From Chloroflexota bacterium (lineage in GTDB: Bacteria > Chloroflexota > Dehalococcoidia > UBA3495): DNA of 11,397 bases. Below, one piece after another: positions 1-7,820 of the stretch; the stretch's first letter is position 1; every line of letters begins with the position of its first letter. The DNA is taken from assembly GCA_002697005.1 (NCBI GenBank), contig NZUD01000072.1, forward strand, positions 1-11,397. The letters run 5' to 3'. The position numbers and the translations under genes are program-made. Below the pieces are notes generated by a model. It was not told the origin of the DNA, made no database searches, and was given only the letters and a program-made list of their open reading frames with translations.

Positions 1-2
1 AA

Positions 3-767
<765 letters not shown>

Positions 768-790
768 TCCAAGGCTAAATTAGAAAACGA

Positions 791-807
791 GCCTGAAAGA
801 CTCAGGC
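791..807 (+). promoter_or_regulatory. Hairpin in ahcY-metK spacer, just before the metK ribosome binding site
   Basis: GCCTGA (791-796) and TCAGGC (802-807) are perfect inverted repeats around a 5-nt loop AAGAC. The hairpin ends 6 nt before the AGGAG ribosome binding site of metK (814-818). No U tract follows, so it is not an intrinsic terminator. It could affect metK translation or mark an RNA processing site. I do not recognise any described SAM or SAH riboswitch consensus in the 59-nt spacer. The structure is seen; any function is inference. Confidence 0.4.
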
Positions 808-826
808 CGAGATAGGAGAAACCAGC

Positions 827-2035
827 ATGCCAATGCTATTCCACGACTCACCAAAATACCTCCTGACCTCCGAGTCAGTGACCGAAGGGCATCCCGACAA
901 ACTCTGCGACCAGATTTCAGACGGAGTCCTGGACGCCGTGTTGAAAGACGACCCCATGGGCCGCGTCGCTTGCGAGACCGCCGTTACTAACGGCTTGGTT
1001 GTTGTCATGGGCGAGATAACCACTACTTCCTACGTTGACGTGCCTAAGATTGTCCGCGAAACCCTGACTAAAGCCGGTTACACCAACGCTGACTACGGCA
1101 TCGACGCCACCAGCTGTGGTGTGATTGTCTCTATCCAAGAGCAATCTCCGGACATAAGCGCCGGTGTCACAACTGCCTTGGAACAGCGCGGATCGGCCGC
1201 TGAAGAAGCCATGCTCGCCACCGGCGCCGGCGACCAGGGCATGATGGTCGGATTTGCCTGCAACGAGACTCCAGAACTTATGCCCTTGACCGTCAGCCTG
1301 TCACAGAAATTGGTAGAGCAGCTCGCCCTGGTTCGGAAAGAAGGAACCATTCCTTACCTCCGCCCCGACGGCAAGTCTCAGGTGACCGTTGAGTACCGAC
1401 ACGGCATCGCCGCCCGGGTCGATACTGTTGTCATAAGCAGTCAGCACGACCCTGATGCGAGCAACGAACAAATCGAGAAAGACATCACTGAACACGTGAT
1501 CAGAGAGATAGTGCCCGCGAATCTACTTGATGCAGACACCAAGATTTACGTAAACCCCAGTGGACGGTTCGTGACCGGCGGTCCTGCCGGCGACAGCGGC
1601 CTTACTGGCCGGAAGATTCTCGTCGACACCTACGGCGGCATCGCCCGCCACGGCGGCGGCGCCTTCTCCGGTAAGGACCCGACCAAGGTTGACCGATCCG
1701 CGGCCTACGCTGCCCGATATGTTGCTAAAAATATCGTGGCATCTGGTCTCGCCGAACGCTGTGAGATCCTGGTTTCCTACGCCATCGGCGTGGCGACTCC
1801 AATATCTGTGGCAGTCGAAACCTTCGACACCAACAAAGTCGATAGCGAGACCATCCACGCACTGGTTGCCAAGCACTTCGATCTGCGGCCCGCCGCAATC
1901 ATCCGAGACCTGAACCTTCGCCGACCCATCTACCAACCCACCGCCGCCTACGGACACTTCGGACGCGAAGGCCTTGGGTTGTCCTGGGAGCAAACCGACA
2001 AGGCGGATGCCCTCCGCAACGACGCCGGTATTTAA
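827..2035 (+). CDS. metK: S-adenosylmethionine synthetase
   Basis: Makes S-adenosylmethionine from methionine and ATP, with cleavage of the triphosphate intermediate; cytosolic, usually a tetramer. The 402-residue length is slightly above the common 380-400. Diagnostic blocks are in order: GHPDK (21-25, ATP/methionine site), GAGDQG (133-138, family signature), [13 protein letters not shown] (251-263) and the glycine-rich P-loop-like [11 protein letters not shown] (275-285), followed by [11 protein letters not shown]. The ATG at 827 is preceded by AGGAG (814-818) with an 8-nt gap. A second in-frame ATG lies two codons later and cannot be excluded. It sits directly downstream of ahcY, so the activated methyl cycle is grouped here. 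A terminator follows at 2074-2110. No missing catalytic block and no sign of transfer. Confidence 0.98.
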   Translation: MPMLFHDSPKYLLTSESVTEGHPDKLCDQISDGVLDAVLKDDPMGRVACETAVTNGLVVVMGEITTTSYVDVPKIVRETLTKAGYTNADYGIDATSCGVIVSIQEQSPDISAGVTTALEQRGSAAEEAMLATGAGDQGMMVGFACNETPELMPLTVSLSQKLVEQLALVRKEGTIPYLRPDGKSQVTVEYRHGIAARVDTVVISSQHDPDASNEQIEKDITEHVIREIVPANLLDADTKIYVNPSGRFVTGGPAGDSGLTGRKILVDTYGGIARHGGGAFSGKDPTKVDRSAAYAARYVAKNIVASGLAERCEILVSYAIGVATPISVAVETFDTNKVDSETIHALVAKHFDLRPAAIIRDLNLRRPIYQPTAAYGHFGREGLGLSWEQTDKADALRNDAGI

Positions 2036-2073
2036 CTAATATCTCTCAGGGGAACTATTAAGTCTCAGGGCAT

Positions 2074-2110
2074 TAAAAGGGCCATTGGCACTCGACCATT
2101 GGCCCTTTTA
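2074..2110 (+). terminator. Intrinsic terminator after metK
   Basis: A long stem of 14 pairs with one T-T mismatch: left arm 2074-2088 (TAAAAGGGCCATTGG), 7-nt loop 2089-2095, right arm 2096-2110 ending CCCTTTTA. The U-run is short (four T, then A), but the A/T-flanked GC core is typical. It should end the ahcY-metK transcript and separate it from the following sugar-phosphate mutase gene. Confidence 0.8.
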
Positions 2111-2120
2111 CTCTTATGCT
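2092..2120 (+). promoter_or_regulatory. Weak candidate promoter for the phosphoglucomutase gene
   Basis: Because a terminator separates this gene from metK, its promoter may lie in 2036-2152. The best pair I find is TCGACC (2092-2097) and TATGCT (2115-2120) with a 17-nt spacer. Each matches 4 of 6 positions of the sigma-70 consensus, and the pair overlaps the terminator's loop and right arm. A perfect TTGACA at 2122-2127 has no -10 box at the right distance. Tentative: read-through from metK is an alternative. Confidence 0.2.
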
Positions 2121-2137
2121 GTTGACACTTGCAAACC

Positions 2138-2144
2138 GGAGGGG
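2138..2144 (+). promoter_or_regulatory. Ribosome binding site that decides the start at TTG 2153
   Basis: GGAGGGG lies 8 nt before the TTG at 2153. The longer reading frame could begin at a TTG at 2129, but this site lies inside that extension and the family alignment begins at the DIRFGTDGWR block, so 2153 is preferred. Confidence 0.7.
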
Positions 2145-2152
2145 ACGGCCTC

Positions 2153-3565
2153 TTGACGGACATCAGATTTGGAACGGACGGCTGGCGCGCATTGATCGCC
2201 GGGGATTTCACCTTTGACAACGTTGCCCGTTGCGCTCAGGGGTTGTGCGATTACCTGAAAGCGGCCGGTACTTCCGACATGGGCATTGTGGTAGGCTACG
2301 ACACCCGGTTTCTGTCTCCCGAGTTTGCCGAAACTGTCGCCGCTGTGTGCGCGGGCCAAGGTATCAAGGTTTACCTATCAGACAAACCAGCTCCCACTCC
2401 CGTACTCAGCTACAACGTACTGGACCGCGGGTCCGGAGGCGCCGCAATCATTACGGCCAGTCACAACCCTGGTCAATGGAACGGATTCAAATTCAAACCC
2501 GAATACGCCGGCAGTGCAACCCAAGAGATAACCGACCGTCTGGAAGCGTTCATCGCCAAGATACCAACCCCGGCTGCCCCTAGCGTTGCTGAGGGACGAA
2601 ATAAAGGACTAATTGTCGATTTGGAACCCCGGGGGCCGTATTTAGAACGCATTGCTTCTCTTGTGGACCTTGATTCCATTAAAGGCTCAGGACTGAATGT
2701 TGTAGTTGATTCCATGTACGGAGCAGGCGCTGGGTATCTATCTACAATCTTGTCCGGCGGCAAGACCACTGTGCGAGAGCTCCACGGTGACCGTAATCCT
2801 GCTTTCCCCGGCATGGAGCAACCCGAACCCATTGCCCGCAACCTCACGGAGATTGCGTCTCTTATAGCCACAGATGGAGCGTCCGTTGGCATAGCGTTAG
2901 ATGGCGATGCCGACCGGGTAGGCATAATCAACGAACAAGGCAAGTTCGTCACTACCCTCGACACCTTTTCCATCCTGGCTCAATATCTGTTGGAGCAAAA
3001 ACAGATGAGGGGTCCGTTGGTTAAGGGTGTTACTTCGTCTATCGCCCTGAACAAACTCGGCAATGCCTACGGAATAGATGTCTACGAGATGCCGGTGGGC
3101 TTCAAGAACATCGGCCCCAAGATGAGTGCTGTCGATGCTCTCATGGGTGGCGAAGAAAGCGGCGGGTTTGCTTTCAAGAGCCATATCCCTGAGCGCGACG
3201 GTATCCTCAGCGGACTTCTTTTCTTGGAGTACATGGCCACCACCGGAAACAACCCTACCGATTTATTGCAACGCTTAATCGACGTTGTGGGTCCGCATTC
3301 ATACCGCCGCAGAGATACCGAATTTCTGGCATCAGACCGGGAAAGAATCCTTGAACGTGTCAACGACCCAAATCTCACAGAAATCGCCGGCGTACCGATT
3401 CTGGATACAGACATCATTGACGGCAAGCGTTTCCACATAAAAGACGGTTGGTTGGCTGTGCGCTTTTCTGGCACAGAGCCCCTTCTCAGAATCTACGCGG
3501 AGGCTGCCACACCGGAGATTGTCACGAGATTGTTGGATGGAGTAGTAGAATACCTTAAGGTTTAA
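2153..3565 (+). CDS. Phosphoglucomutase/phosphomannomutase family protein (alpha-D-phosphohexomutase)
   Basis: Alpha-D-phosphohexomutase that moves phosphate between C1 and C6 of a hexose, feeding glycogen or cell envelope sugar nucleotides. With the TTG start it has 470 residues, normal for the family. All four domain landmarks are present: the N-terminal FGTDGWR, the catalytic phosphoserine loop TASHNP (101-106, Ser103), the metal loop DGDADR (250-255), the sugar-specificity loop GGEESGG (332-338) and the phosphate-binding loop RFSGTEP (437-443). GEESGG lacks the histidine found in GlmM (GEQSGH) and in PMM/PGM enzymes (GE-SGH), and the double Glu resembles glucose-specific PGM (GEES). I therefore lean to phosphoglucomutase, but substrate is not settled. 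It stands alone after a terminator and converges on the ribosomal protein operon; its stop shares bases with that of a doubtful ORF on the other strand. Confidence 0.93.
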   Translation: MTDIRFGTDGWRALIAGDFTFDNVARCAQGLCDYLKAAGTSDMGIVVGYDTRFLSPEFAETVAAVCAGQGIKVYLSDKPAPTPVLSYNVLDRGSGGAAIITASHNPGQWNGFKFKPEYAGSATQEITDRLEAFIAKIPTPAAPSVAEGRNKGLIVDLEPRGPYLERIASLVDLDSIKGSGLNVVVDSMYGAGAGYLSTILSGGKTTVRELHGDRNPAFPGMEQPEPIARNLTEIASLIATDGASVGIALDGDADRVGIINEQGKFVTTLDTFSILAQYLLEQKQMRGPLVKGVTSSIALNKLGNAYGIDVYEMPVGFKNIGPKMSAVDALMGGEESGGFAFKSHIPERDGILSGLLFLEYMATTGNNPTDLLQRLIDVVGPHSYRRRDTEFLASDRERILERVNDPNLTEIAGVPILDTDIIDGKRFHIKDGWLAVRFSGTEPLLRIYAEAATPEIVTRLLDGVVEYLKV

Positions 3566-3783
3566 TTTTCTCGATTGAAACGAAGTGTTGCCGACCCTGC
3601 TTCAAGCGGTTTTATAATTGGGCACTCCGGGTTCATACTGCCCTGATTGGTCGTAAATCTCCGGACCCGGCCACACTTATTGTAGCAAGGCGTTCTTTTA
3701 GTTTCGGCGGCTTTTGCCCAGCCGGTAACAAAATCCCTCAGCTGACCCATAGGAATAACAGTCTGGAATAGGTGTCCAAACAA
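3562..3783 (-). CDS. Doubtful small ORF (73 codons), unrecognised
   Basis: A reading frame in the convergent intergenic region, beginning at a TTG with a GAGGGGAGG-type ribosome binding site 3-6 nt upstream. It ends in a TAA that shares bases with the phosphoglucomutase TAA on the opposite strand. The 73-residue product has three cysteines (C33, C37, C54), many basic residues and no signal peptide or membrane segment. I do not recognise a family. It lies downstream of the ribosomal operon terminator, so it would need its own promoter, and none is clear. It could equally be chance: the 347-nt space contains no better candidate. Reported because of the good ribosome binding site. Confidence 0.25.
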   Translation of the reverse strand: MFGHLFQTVIPMGQLRDFVTGWAKAAETKRTPCYNKCGRVRRFTTNQGSMNPECPIIKPLEAGSATLRFNREN

Positions 3784-3851
3784 CGGCCTCCCCTCTCATG
3801 AGAGATTGTTAGGACGGTAGAGCAGTTTCCGATCGCGTGCCATCTGGTCAA
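3566..3851. other. Convergent intergenic stretch without a secure gene
   Basis: This stretch separates two convergent units. Besides the doubtful minus-strand ORF it contains a perfect 12-bp palindrome CTCTCATGAGAG (3793-3804) and a weak hairpin GGGCA/TGCCC near 3618-3641. I looked for tRNA, SRP RNA, 6S and tmRNA signatures on both strands and saw none. The phosphoglucomutase transcript has no obvious terminator right after its stop and may run through here to 3852-3889. Confidence 0.6.
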
Positions 3852-3889
3852 AAAAAGCCCCGGTTCCTTCCAGGCGAACGGGGCTTTTT
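3852..3889 (-). terminator. Strong bidirectional terminator closing the ribosomal protein operon
   Basis: AAAAAGCCCCG (3852-3862) pairs perfectly with CGGGGCTTTTT (3879-3889). Three further pairs (TTC/GAA) follow after a one-base bulge. Read on the minus strand, the GC stem is followed by an uninterrupted run of seven U, so it is a textbook terminator 24 nt after rpsI. Read on the plus strand there are five T, so it can also stop transcription arriving from the phosphoglucomutase gene. Confidence 0.93.
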
Positions 3890-3912
3890 CGGTCTGCCGT
3901 TGCAAATGGTCT

Positions 3913-4323
3913 CTACCGTTTGGTGTATTGCGGTGCCCTGCGAGCGCGTTTGAGGCCATATTTTTTACTTTCTTTGATGCGGGCGTCTCGGGTTATCAGG
4001 CCTGCCCGGCGTAGTCCCGGCTTAAGGCTGGCATCATAGACTACCAAAGCCCTAGCTATTCCGTGTCGGATGGCTTCAGCCTGGGAGTTGACCCCACCGC
4101 CAGCCACTTTGACCACGACCCGGAATTTATTCTGAGTGTCACTAAGTCGGAAAGCGTCATTAACTATCCGTTGCCAAGGCGCCCAATTAAAGAACTCATC
4201 CATCGGCTTGCCATTGACCAGAATCGGGCCACCGTTGTCTAGGTACAGACGCACACGGGCAATTGAGGTTTTGCGTTTACCCGTTCCGTAGTAATAAGTC
4301 TGGTTTGTTTCAGCTTGTACCAA
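3913..4323 (-). CDS. rpsI: Ribosomal protein S9 (uS9)
   Basis: Small-subunit protein of the head; its C-terminal tail reaches the anticodon loop of P-site tRNA. The 136-residue product has the family N-terminal GTGKRKTS (13-20), the central KVAGGG-NSQAEAIRHGIARAL block, the RR-GLITRDAR-KE-KKYGLK-AR block, and ends in the invariant YTKR. The start is a TTG with GGAGGG (4334-4339) placed 10 nt upstream inside the end of rplM. No ATG occurs before the conserved region, so a non-ATG start is required. It lies 7 nt after rplM, the usual rplM-rpsI pair, and is the last gene before the terminator. Confidence 0.97.
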   Translation of the reverse strand: MVQAETNQTYYYGTGKRKTSIARVRLYLDNGGPILVNGKPMDEFFNWAPWQRIVNDAFRLSDTQNKFRVVVKVAGGGVNSQAEAIRHGIARALVVYDASLKPGLRRAGLITRDARIKESKKYGLKRARRAPQYTKR

Positions 4324-4330
4324 CGTAAGT

Positions 4331-4789
4331 CTACCCTCCGTTCTCTGCCGTTTGTGGCACCGCGAATCCGGTCATCTGCGCTTCGTGGGGGTGCTCCGGG
4401 CCACTGTAAACCTTGAGGCGGCGCAGCATCTGACGACCTTGGTGGTTCTTGGGCAGCATGCCCTTAACGGCCAACTCTAGCACTCGATCCGGCCGAGATT
4501 CCATAAACTCTCTCAGTCTGAATGTCTTGATATTGCCCACATACCCGCTGTGCCGATAGTACATCTTTTCGTCCAACTTGTTACCTGTGACACGCATATC
4601 GGCGGCGTTAATCACTACAACAAAATCGCCCGTGGGAGCGTGAGGGGCGTAGGTCGGTTTGTCCTTGCCCTGTAAGGCTATGGCAATGTTACGGGCCAGG
4701 CGTCCTAGGATTTGACCCTGCGCGTCCATCAAACGCCAACTTTCAGATCTTTCGCCGGGTTTGGCAAAGTATGTGCTAGTTCGTTTCAT
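4331..4789 (-). CDS. rplM: Ribosomal protein L13 (uL13)
   Basis: Large-subunit protein that binds 23S rRNA early in assembly. The 152-residue product carries family blocks: W-L-DA-GQ-LGRLA (18-32), Y-PH-PTGDFVVVINA near 47-62, YRHSGY (78-83) and KGMLPKN (109-115), followed by ML-RLKVY-GPEHPH. The C-terminal tail (MTGFAVPQTAENGG) is slightly longer than in E. coli. The ATG at 4789 lies 6 nt after the truA stop, so translation is probably coupled to truA. Confidence 0.98.
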   Translation of the reverse strand: MKRTSTYFAKPGERSESWRLMDAQGQILGRLARNIAIALQGKDKPTYAPHAPTGDFVVVINAADMRVTGNKLDEKMYYRHSGYVGNIKTFRLREFMESRPDRVLELAVKGMLPKNHQGRQMLRRLKVYSGPEHPHEAQMTGFAVPQTAENGG

Positions 4790-4795
4790 GCTCAG

Positions 4796-5578
4796 TCATT
4801 CCGATCCTATGTTCTTAAATCCAAATGTCATGGAATCTGGATATTTTACACTAATTAGGCATAACCCGTGGGCGGAAAGAAGCGGTGTCCTGCTTACATC
4901 GCCTTCCAGTGTTTGTTTCACTTTGTCTGTTGGGTATTTACCCCTTCCAATCTCCGTTAATATCCCGTTCGCTTTCCTTATTTGTTGTTTCAGGAAGCCG
5001 TTGGCTTCGCATTCAATTACAATCGTGTCTTCAAATCGATCCACTTCCCACCGAATGACTTCTCTCACCGCGCTACGGTCTTCTGAGTGGCCGATGGCCA
5101 GAGGCCTGAAATCGTGAACACCCACCAAATCCTGGGCTGCCTTTGCCATCTTGTCGATGTCTAAGGCCTCTCTAATCCACAAATGGGTTTTGCGCCGCAA
5201 CGGCGATGGCGTATGCCGGTTTAATATGCTGTATTGGTAGGTCCTGCTCAAGGCGCTTCTGCGGGAGTTAAAATTGCCGTCAACCCGGTGGGCCTCTAGG
5301 ACGTTTATGTCCTTGGGTAGATGGTAGTTGAGTGCGGGAGCGAATCGTTCGAGAGGATGCTTTGTCACGGTAGCGAAATCAACCACTTGGCCCTTAGCAT
5401 GTGTCCCAGAATCTGTCCGGCTGGCGCCTCTGACCCTGATGCGCTGTCCGGTGAAATGCGCGAGTGCTTTTTCCAACTCTCCTTGGACTGTGGTAGGACC
5501 TGCTTGGAGCTGGAATCCGGCGTAATTAGTACCTTCATATTCCACCAGAAGAACGACCCGCGAAAACTTCCCGTCCAT
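4796..5578 (-). CDS. truA: tRNA pseudouridine(38-40) synthase
   Basis: Converts uridines 38-40 of the tRNA anticodon arm to pseudouridine. The 260-residue length is typical. Seen: the EYEGTNYAGFQ opening (14-23), the catalytic loop RTDSGTHAKGQV (54-65, with nucleophile Asp56), the LP-DI block near 87-91, HDF near 155-157 and GRGK (211-214). The block that usually reads FL-HMVR-IVG is FLKQQIRKANG here (195-205), an unusual variant. The ATG at 5578 fits the family start but has no obvious ribosome binding site; the frame stays open upstream without another ATG, GTG or TTG, back into rplQ. The position between rplQ and rplM is a common bacterial arrangement. Confidence 0.95.
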   Translation of the reverse strand: MDGKFSRVVLLVEYEGTNYAGFQLQAGPTTVQGELEKALAHFTGQRIRVRGASRTDSGTHAKGQVVDFATVTKHPLERFAPALNYHLPKDINVLEAHRVDGNFNSRRSALSRTYQYSILNRHTPSPLRRKTHLWIREALDIDKMAKAAQDLVGVHDFRPLAIGHSEDRSAVREVIRWEVDRFEDTIVIECEANGFLKQQIRKANGILTEIGRGKYPTDKVKQTLEGDVSRTPLLSAHGLCLISVKYPDSMTFGFKNIGSE

Positions 5579-5655
5579 TGCGCTATCTGTATTTTGGGCT
5601 TTTCCTTGTTCTATCTTAGTTAGTACCTCTAGCTTCAGTTCAGGTTTTCCGGTAG

Positions 5656-6009
5656 TTAAACCAGCTCGATGATTGCCATCTCAGCTGCGTCCCCGTTGCG
5701 GGGTCCCAATTTAAGAACTCTAGTGTAACCGCCCGTTCTTTCGGCATACCGGACGGCGATATCATCGAATACTTTCTTTACCACTCGGGAGTTGGGGACT
5801 TGGGCCATCGCCAGGCGGCGATGGTGCAGATTGCCTTTCTTCCCGTGAGTTATCAATTTTTCCGCGATAACTCTAGTCTCTTTGGCCTTGGCTAGAGTGG
5901 TGGTGATGCGTTCATGAGTTATCAGCTCCGCGACCAAACCCCTCAATAATGCAATCCGTTGGTCCTTATACCGGCTGAGCTTTCGGCCGGCTACTCTGTG
6001 GGAAGCCAT
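5656..6009 (-). CDS. rplQ: Ribosomal protein L17 (bL17)
   Basis: Bacteria-specific large-subunit protein near the exit tunnel. The 117-residue product has the family opening [10 protein letters not shown] (4-13), [23 protein letters not shown] (20-44), AEKLIT-GKKGN, and the C-terminal [21 protein letters not shown]. The ATG lies 2 nt after the rpoA stop. The only purine-rich ribosome binding sites upstream are the GAGGAC repeats that encode the acidic tail of RpoA, the nearest ending about 13 nt from the start, so coupling to rpoA translation is likely. Confidence 0.98.
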   Translation of the reverse strand: MASHRVAGRKLSRYKDQRIALLRGLVAELITHERITTTLAKAKETRVIAEKLITHGKKGNLHHRRLAMAQVPNSRVVKKVFDDIAVRYAERTGGYTRVLKLGPRNGDAAEMAIIELV

Positions 6010-6011
6010 GG

Positions 6012-7163
6012 TTAGTCTTCGTCCTCGTCCTCGTCTGGGTCATTGTCATCGTTCTCGAAATCTTCGGCCGCGTCTTCAAGCGACATACCAGCAGGGGCTT
6101 CTGACGGAGCATCGGAATCAGCTCGCTCATCGCCCATGAGTTCACCCAAATCCTCGAGTGAGATGTCTCCGACGGATCCTGCAGGACCATCAAATAGGTC
6201 AGTAACACCATGTTCCGCCAGTTTTTCTCTCAATTCAACTAACGATTTTTCACCAAAGTTGCGTATTTTCAGCAGGTCTTCGTCGGACATCTCTAGCACT
6301 TCTCCCACTTTTGAGATGTGGGATCGCTTCAAGCAGTTCAATGTGCGTGGTGATAGTTCGAGCTTTTCGATCGGAGTCTGGTATATCTCTGGAGATACCA
6401 CCAGCGGCGTTCTTTCGGAACCTTCATCAACCACCTTGTTGAGATTGCTGAAGAGGAAAAAGTGGTTCACCAAGTTTTCGGCAGCCTGTTGAATAGCTTC
6501 AACGGCCCTAATGGTGCCGTCGGTCCAGACTTCCATCACAAGACGTTCGTAGTCGGTAACCTGGCCAACCCTAGTACGCTCGACATTGTAGTTGACCTTC
6601 CGCACCGGACTGAACACTGCATCGACCGGCAGAACACCCACGGGAGGGTTGGTTATGCCGTCCGCTTGCACCGCAGGTTGGTAACCCACGCCCTGCTCGA
6701 CATTAAATTCAATCGAAAGATGGGAGTCATCTGAGTCAAGAGTCGCCAGATGGAGTTCTGGGTTAACAATCTCGAAGTCACTTGAGGTCGAGATATCGCC
6801 GGCGCAGACACGGCCCTCCCCAGTAACGTCAAGGCGCATTTTTCCGGCTCTGTCCGACTGGGAACGAATTCGAATGCGTTTGATATTCAGGAGGAGTTCC
6901 ATCACCTCTTCTTTGACACCGGTCACAGCTGCATATTCGTGAACGACTTCGTCGATCTTGACCCACGTGATTGCACTGCCGTTAGTGGAACTGAGCAAGA
7001 TTCTCCGCAGAGGGTTGCCAATGGTAAGACCGAACCCCCGAGGCAGTGGCTCAACTGCCACCTTCCCGTAAGTTTCTTCTGAATCCATCACCCGTATCTC
7101 GGGTTTTAGCGTTTCCGCACCAGTCTCCGGCGTACCTGGAGTTAGGATCAGGGTGTCCAGCAT
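6012..7163 (-). CDS. rpoA: RNA polymerase alpha subunit with acidic C-terminal extension
   Basis: Alpha subunit, the dimer on which beta and beta' assemble; its C-terminal domain contacts UP elements and activators. I chose ATG 7163 (383 residues). A TTG two codons upstream (7169) is possible but sits only 4 nt from the GAGG sequence. N-terminal domain: [21 protein letters not shown] (about 39-59) and the V-YNVE-TRVGQ-TDYE-L--E-WTDGT block (about 190-218). C-terminal domain about 262-320: [27 protein letters not shown]. Residues 321-383 are extra relative to the usual 310-330: two SLED segments (335-338, 361-364), then an almost pure Asp/Glu/Asn end. It lies between rpsD and rplQ, as in the alpha operon of most bacteria. 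Confidence 0.98.
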   Translation of the reverse strand: MLDTLILTPGTPETGAETLKPEIRVMDSEETYGKVAVEPLPRGFGLTIGNPLRRILLSSTNGSAITWVKIDEVVHEYAAVTGVKEEVMELLLNIKRIRIRSQSDRAGKMRLDVTGEGRVCAGDISTSSDFEIVNPELHLATLDSDDSHLSIEFNVEQGVGYQPAVQADGITNPPVGVLPVDAVFSPVRKVNYNVERTRVGQVTDYERLVMEVWTDGTIRAVEAIQQAAENLVNHFFLFSNLNKVVDEGSERTPLVVSPEIYQTPIEKLELSPRTLNCLKRSHISKVGEVLEMSDEDLLKIRNFGEKSLVELREKLAEHGVTDLFDGPAGSVGDISLEDLGELMGDERADSDAPSEAPAGMSLEDAAEDFENDDNDPDEDEDED

Positions 7164-7170
7164 GGACAAA

Positions 7171-7797
7171 CTACCTCGAGTAAAACTCTACTATTAATCT
7201 TGAATCTACTATCGCCTGCAAATCTTCATCCGCAGGCACCGAGACGACGGTCCCAACCATGTCGCCGGAGTCCAGGGTCAGCCAGGGTGGAACCGGGCGT
7301 TTGGGCACGCCTTCGATACGACCTGCATAGAAATCTGTATTTTTCAGAGTCTCTTTCCAGCTGACAATATCGCCGGGTTTGACCTGATAAGAGGGCACAT
7401 CCGTCTTGACGCCGTTAATCTTGAAATGCCCGTGCAAAACACTTTGGCGCCCTTGTTTCCTGGAGTCGGAAAACCCTAGTTGAAAGACCACATTATCCAG
7501 GCGGCGTTCTAAGGCACGAAGTAGGTTCATGCCGGTCACGCCTGGGGTGTTGAACGCCTCGGTCATGTACCGCCGAAACTGCCCTTCCATAACGCCATAG
7601 ATGTACTTGGCCTTTTGCTTTTCGCGTAGGTGAACGGCGTAGTCCGTTGGGCGTCTTCGGCGGCGAGACACATCACCAGGTGGGTTGCGGCGTTTCTCAA
7701 ATGCGCAGCGAGGCGTGAAGCACTTATCGCCTTTAAGAAATAGTTTTTCACCGGACCGCCGGCAAAGGCGGCAAGAGGGTCCTGTATATCTTCCCAT
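7171..7797 (-). CDS. rpsD: Ribosomal protein S4 (uS4), zinc-ribbon form
   Basis: Primary 16S rRNA-binding protein that nucleates assembly of the small-subunit body; in E. coli it also represses its own operon. 208 residues. The N-terminal zinc ribbon is intact (C9, C12, C26, C31), so this is the C-plus form. An S4 RNA-binding domain spans about 95-160 (RALERRLDNVVFQLGF, then GHFKINGVK, then VKPGD). It ends in LIVEFYSR, the classic end. The ATG at 7797 is fixed by the MGRYTGP opening. The AAGGAG sequence lies 17 nt upstream, unusually far, with small competing hairpins between (see separate entry). Confidence 0.98.
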   Translation of the reverse strand: MGRYTGPSCRLCRRSGEKLFLKGDKCFTPRCAFEKRRNPPGDVSRRRRRPTDYAVHLREKQKAKYIYGVMEGQFRRYMTEAFNTPGVTGMNLLRALERRLDNVVFQLGFSDSRKQGRQSVLHGHFKINGVKTDVPSYQVKPGDIVSWKETLKNTDFYAGRIEGVPKRPVPPWLTLDSGDMVGTVVSVPADEDLQAIVDSRLIVEFYSR

Positions 7798-7803
7798 GGG
7801 TTT

Positions 7804-7820
7804 GGAGTTACACTCTCCTT
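7804..7820 (-). promoter_or_regulatory. Ribosome binding site and small alternative hairpins ahead of rpsD
   Basis: On the minus strand AAGGAG (7820-7815) is 17 nt from the rpsD ATG. GAGT (7815-7812) can pair with ACTC (7808-7805) over a 3-nt loop, which would leave the upstream AAGGA part single-stranded and shorten the effective distance to 7 nt. Alternatively GGAG (7818-7815) can pair with CTCC (7807-7804), hiding the site. Both stems have only 4 pairs. The rpsK stop codon lies inside the element. Confidence 0.3.

Noticed and set aside
2044..2070. Direct repeat TCTCAGGG (2044-2051 and 2063-2070) after metK
   Set aside because: Only 8 bases, two copies, no dyad and no link to a promoter; expected by chance.
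2122..2127. Perfect TTGACA -35 box before the phosphoglucomutase gene
   Set aside because: The region 16-18 nt downstream is GC-rich (ACGGCC) with no -10 box, so it is probably chance.
2129..2152. N-terminal extension of the phosphoglucomutase from TTG 2129
   Set aside because: The ribosome binding site GGAGGGG lies inside it, and family proteins begin at about the TTG at 2153.
3814..3825. GGTAGAGCAG on the plus strand, resembling a tRNA D arm
   Set aside because: No matching acceptor stem, anticodon stem or T-loop (GTTCRA) is found at tRNA spacing, and the following bases run into the terminator.
4761..5623. Plus-strand open frames opposite truA
   Set aside because: They are shadows of a secure gene and show no family blocks or ribosome binding sites.
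6012..6060. GAGGAC repeats at the end of rpoA as a tandem repeat or mobile remnant
   Set aside because: They are codons of the acidic tail in frame with RpoA, with no flanking repeats.
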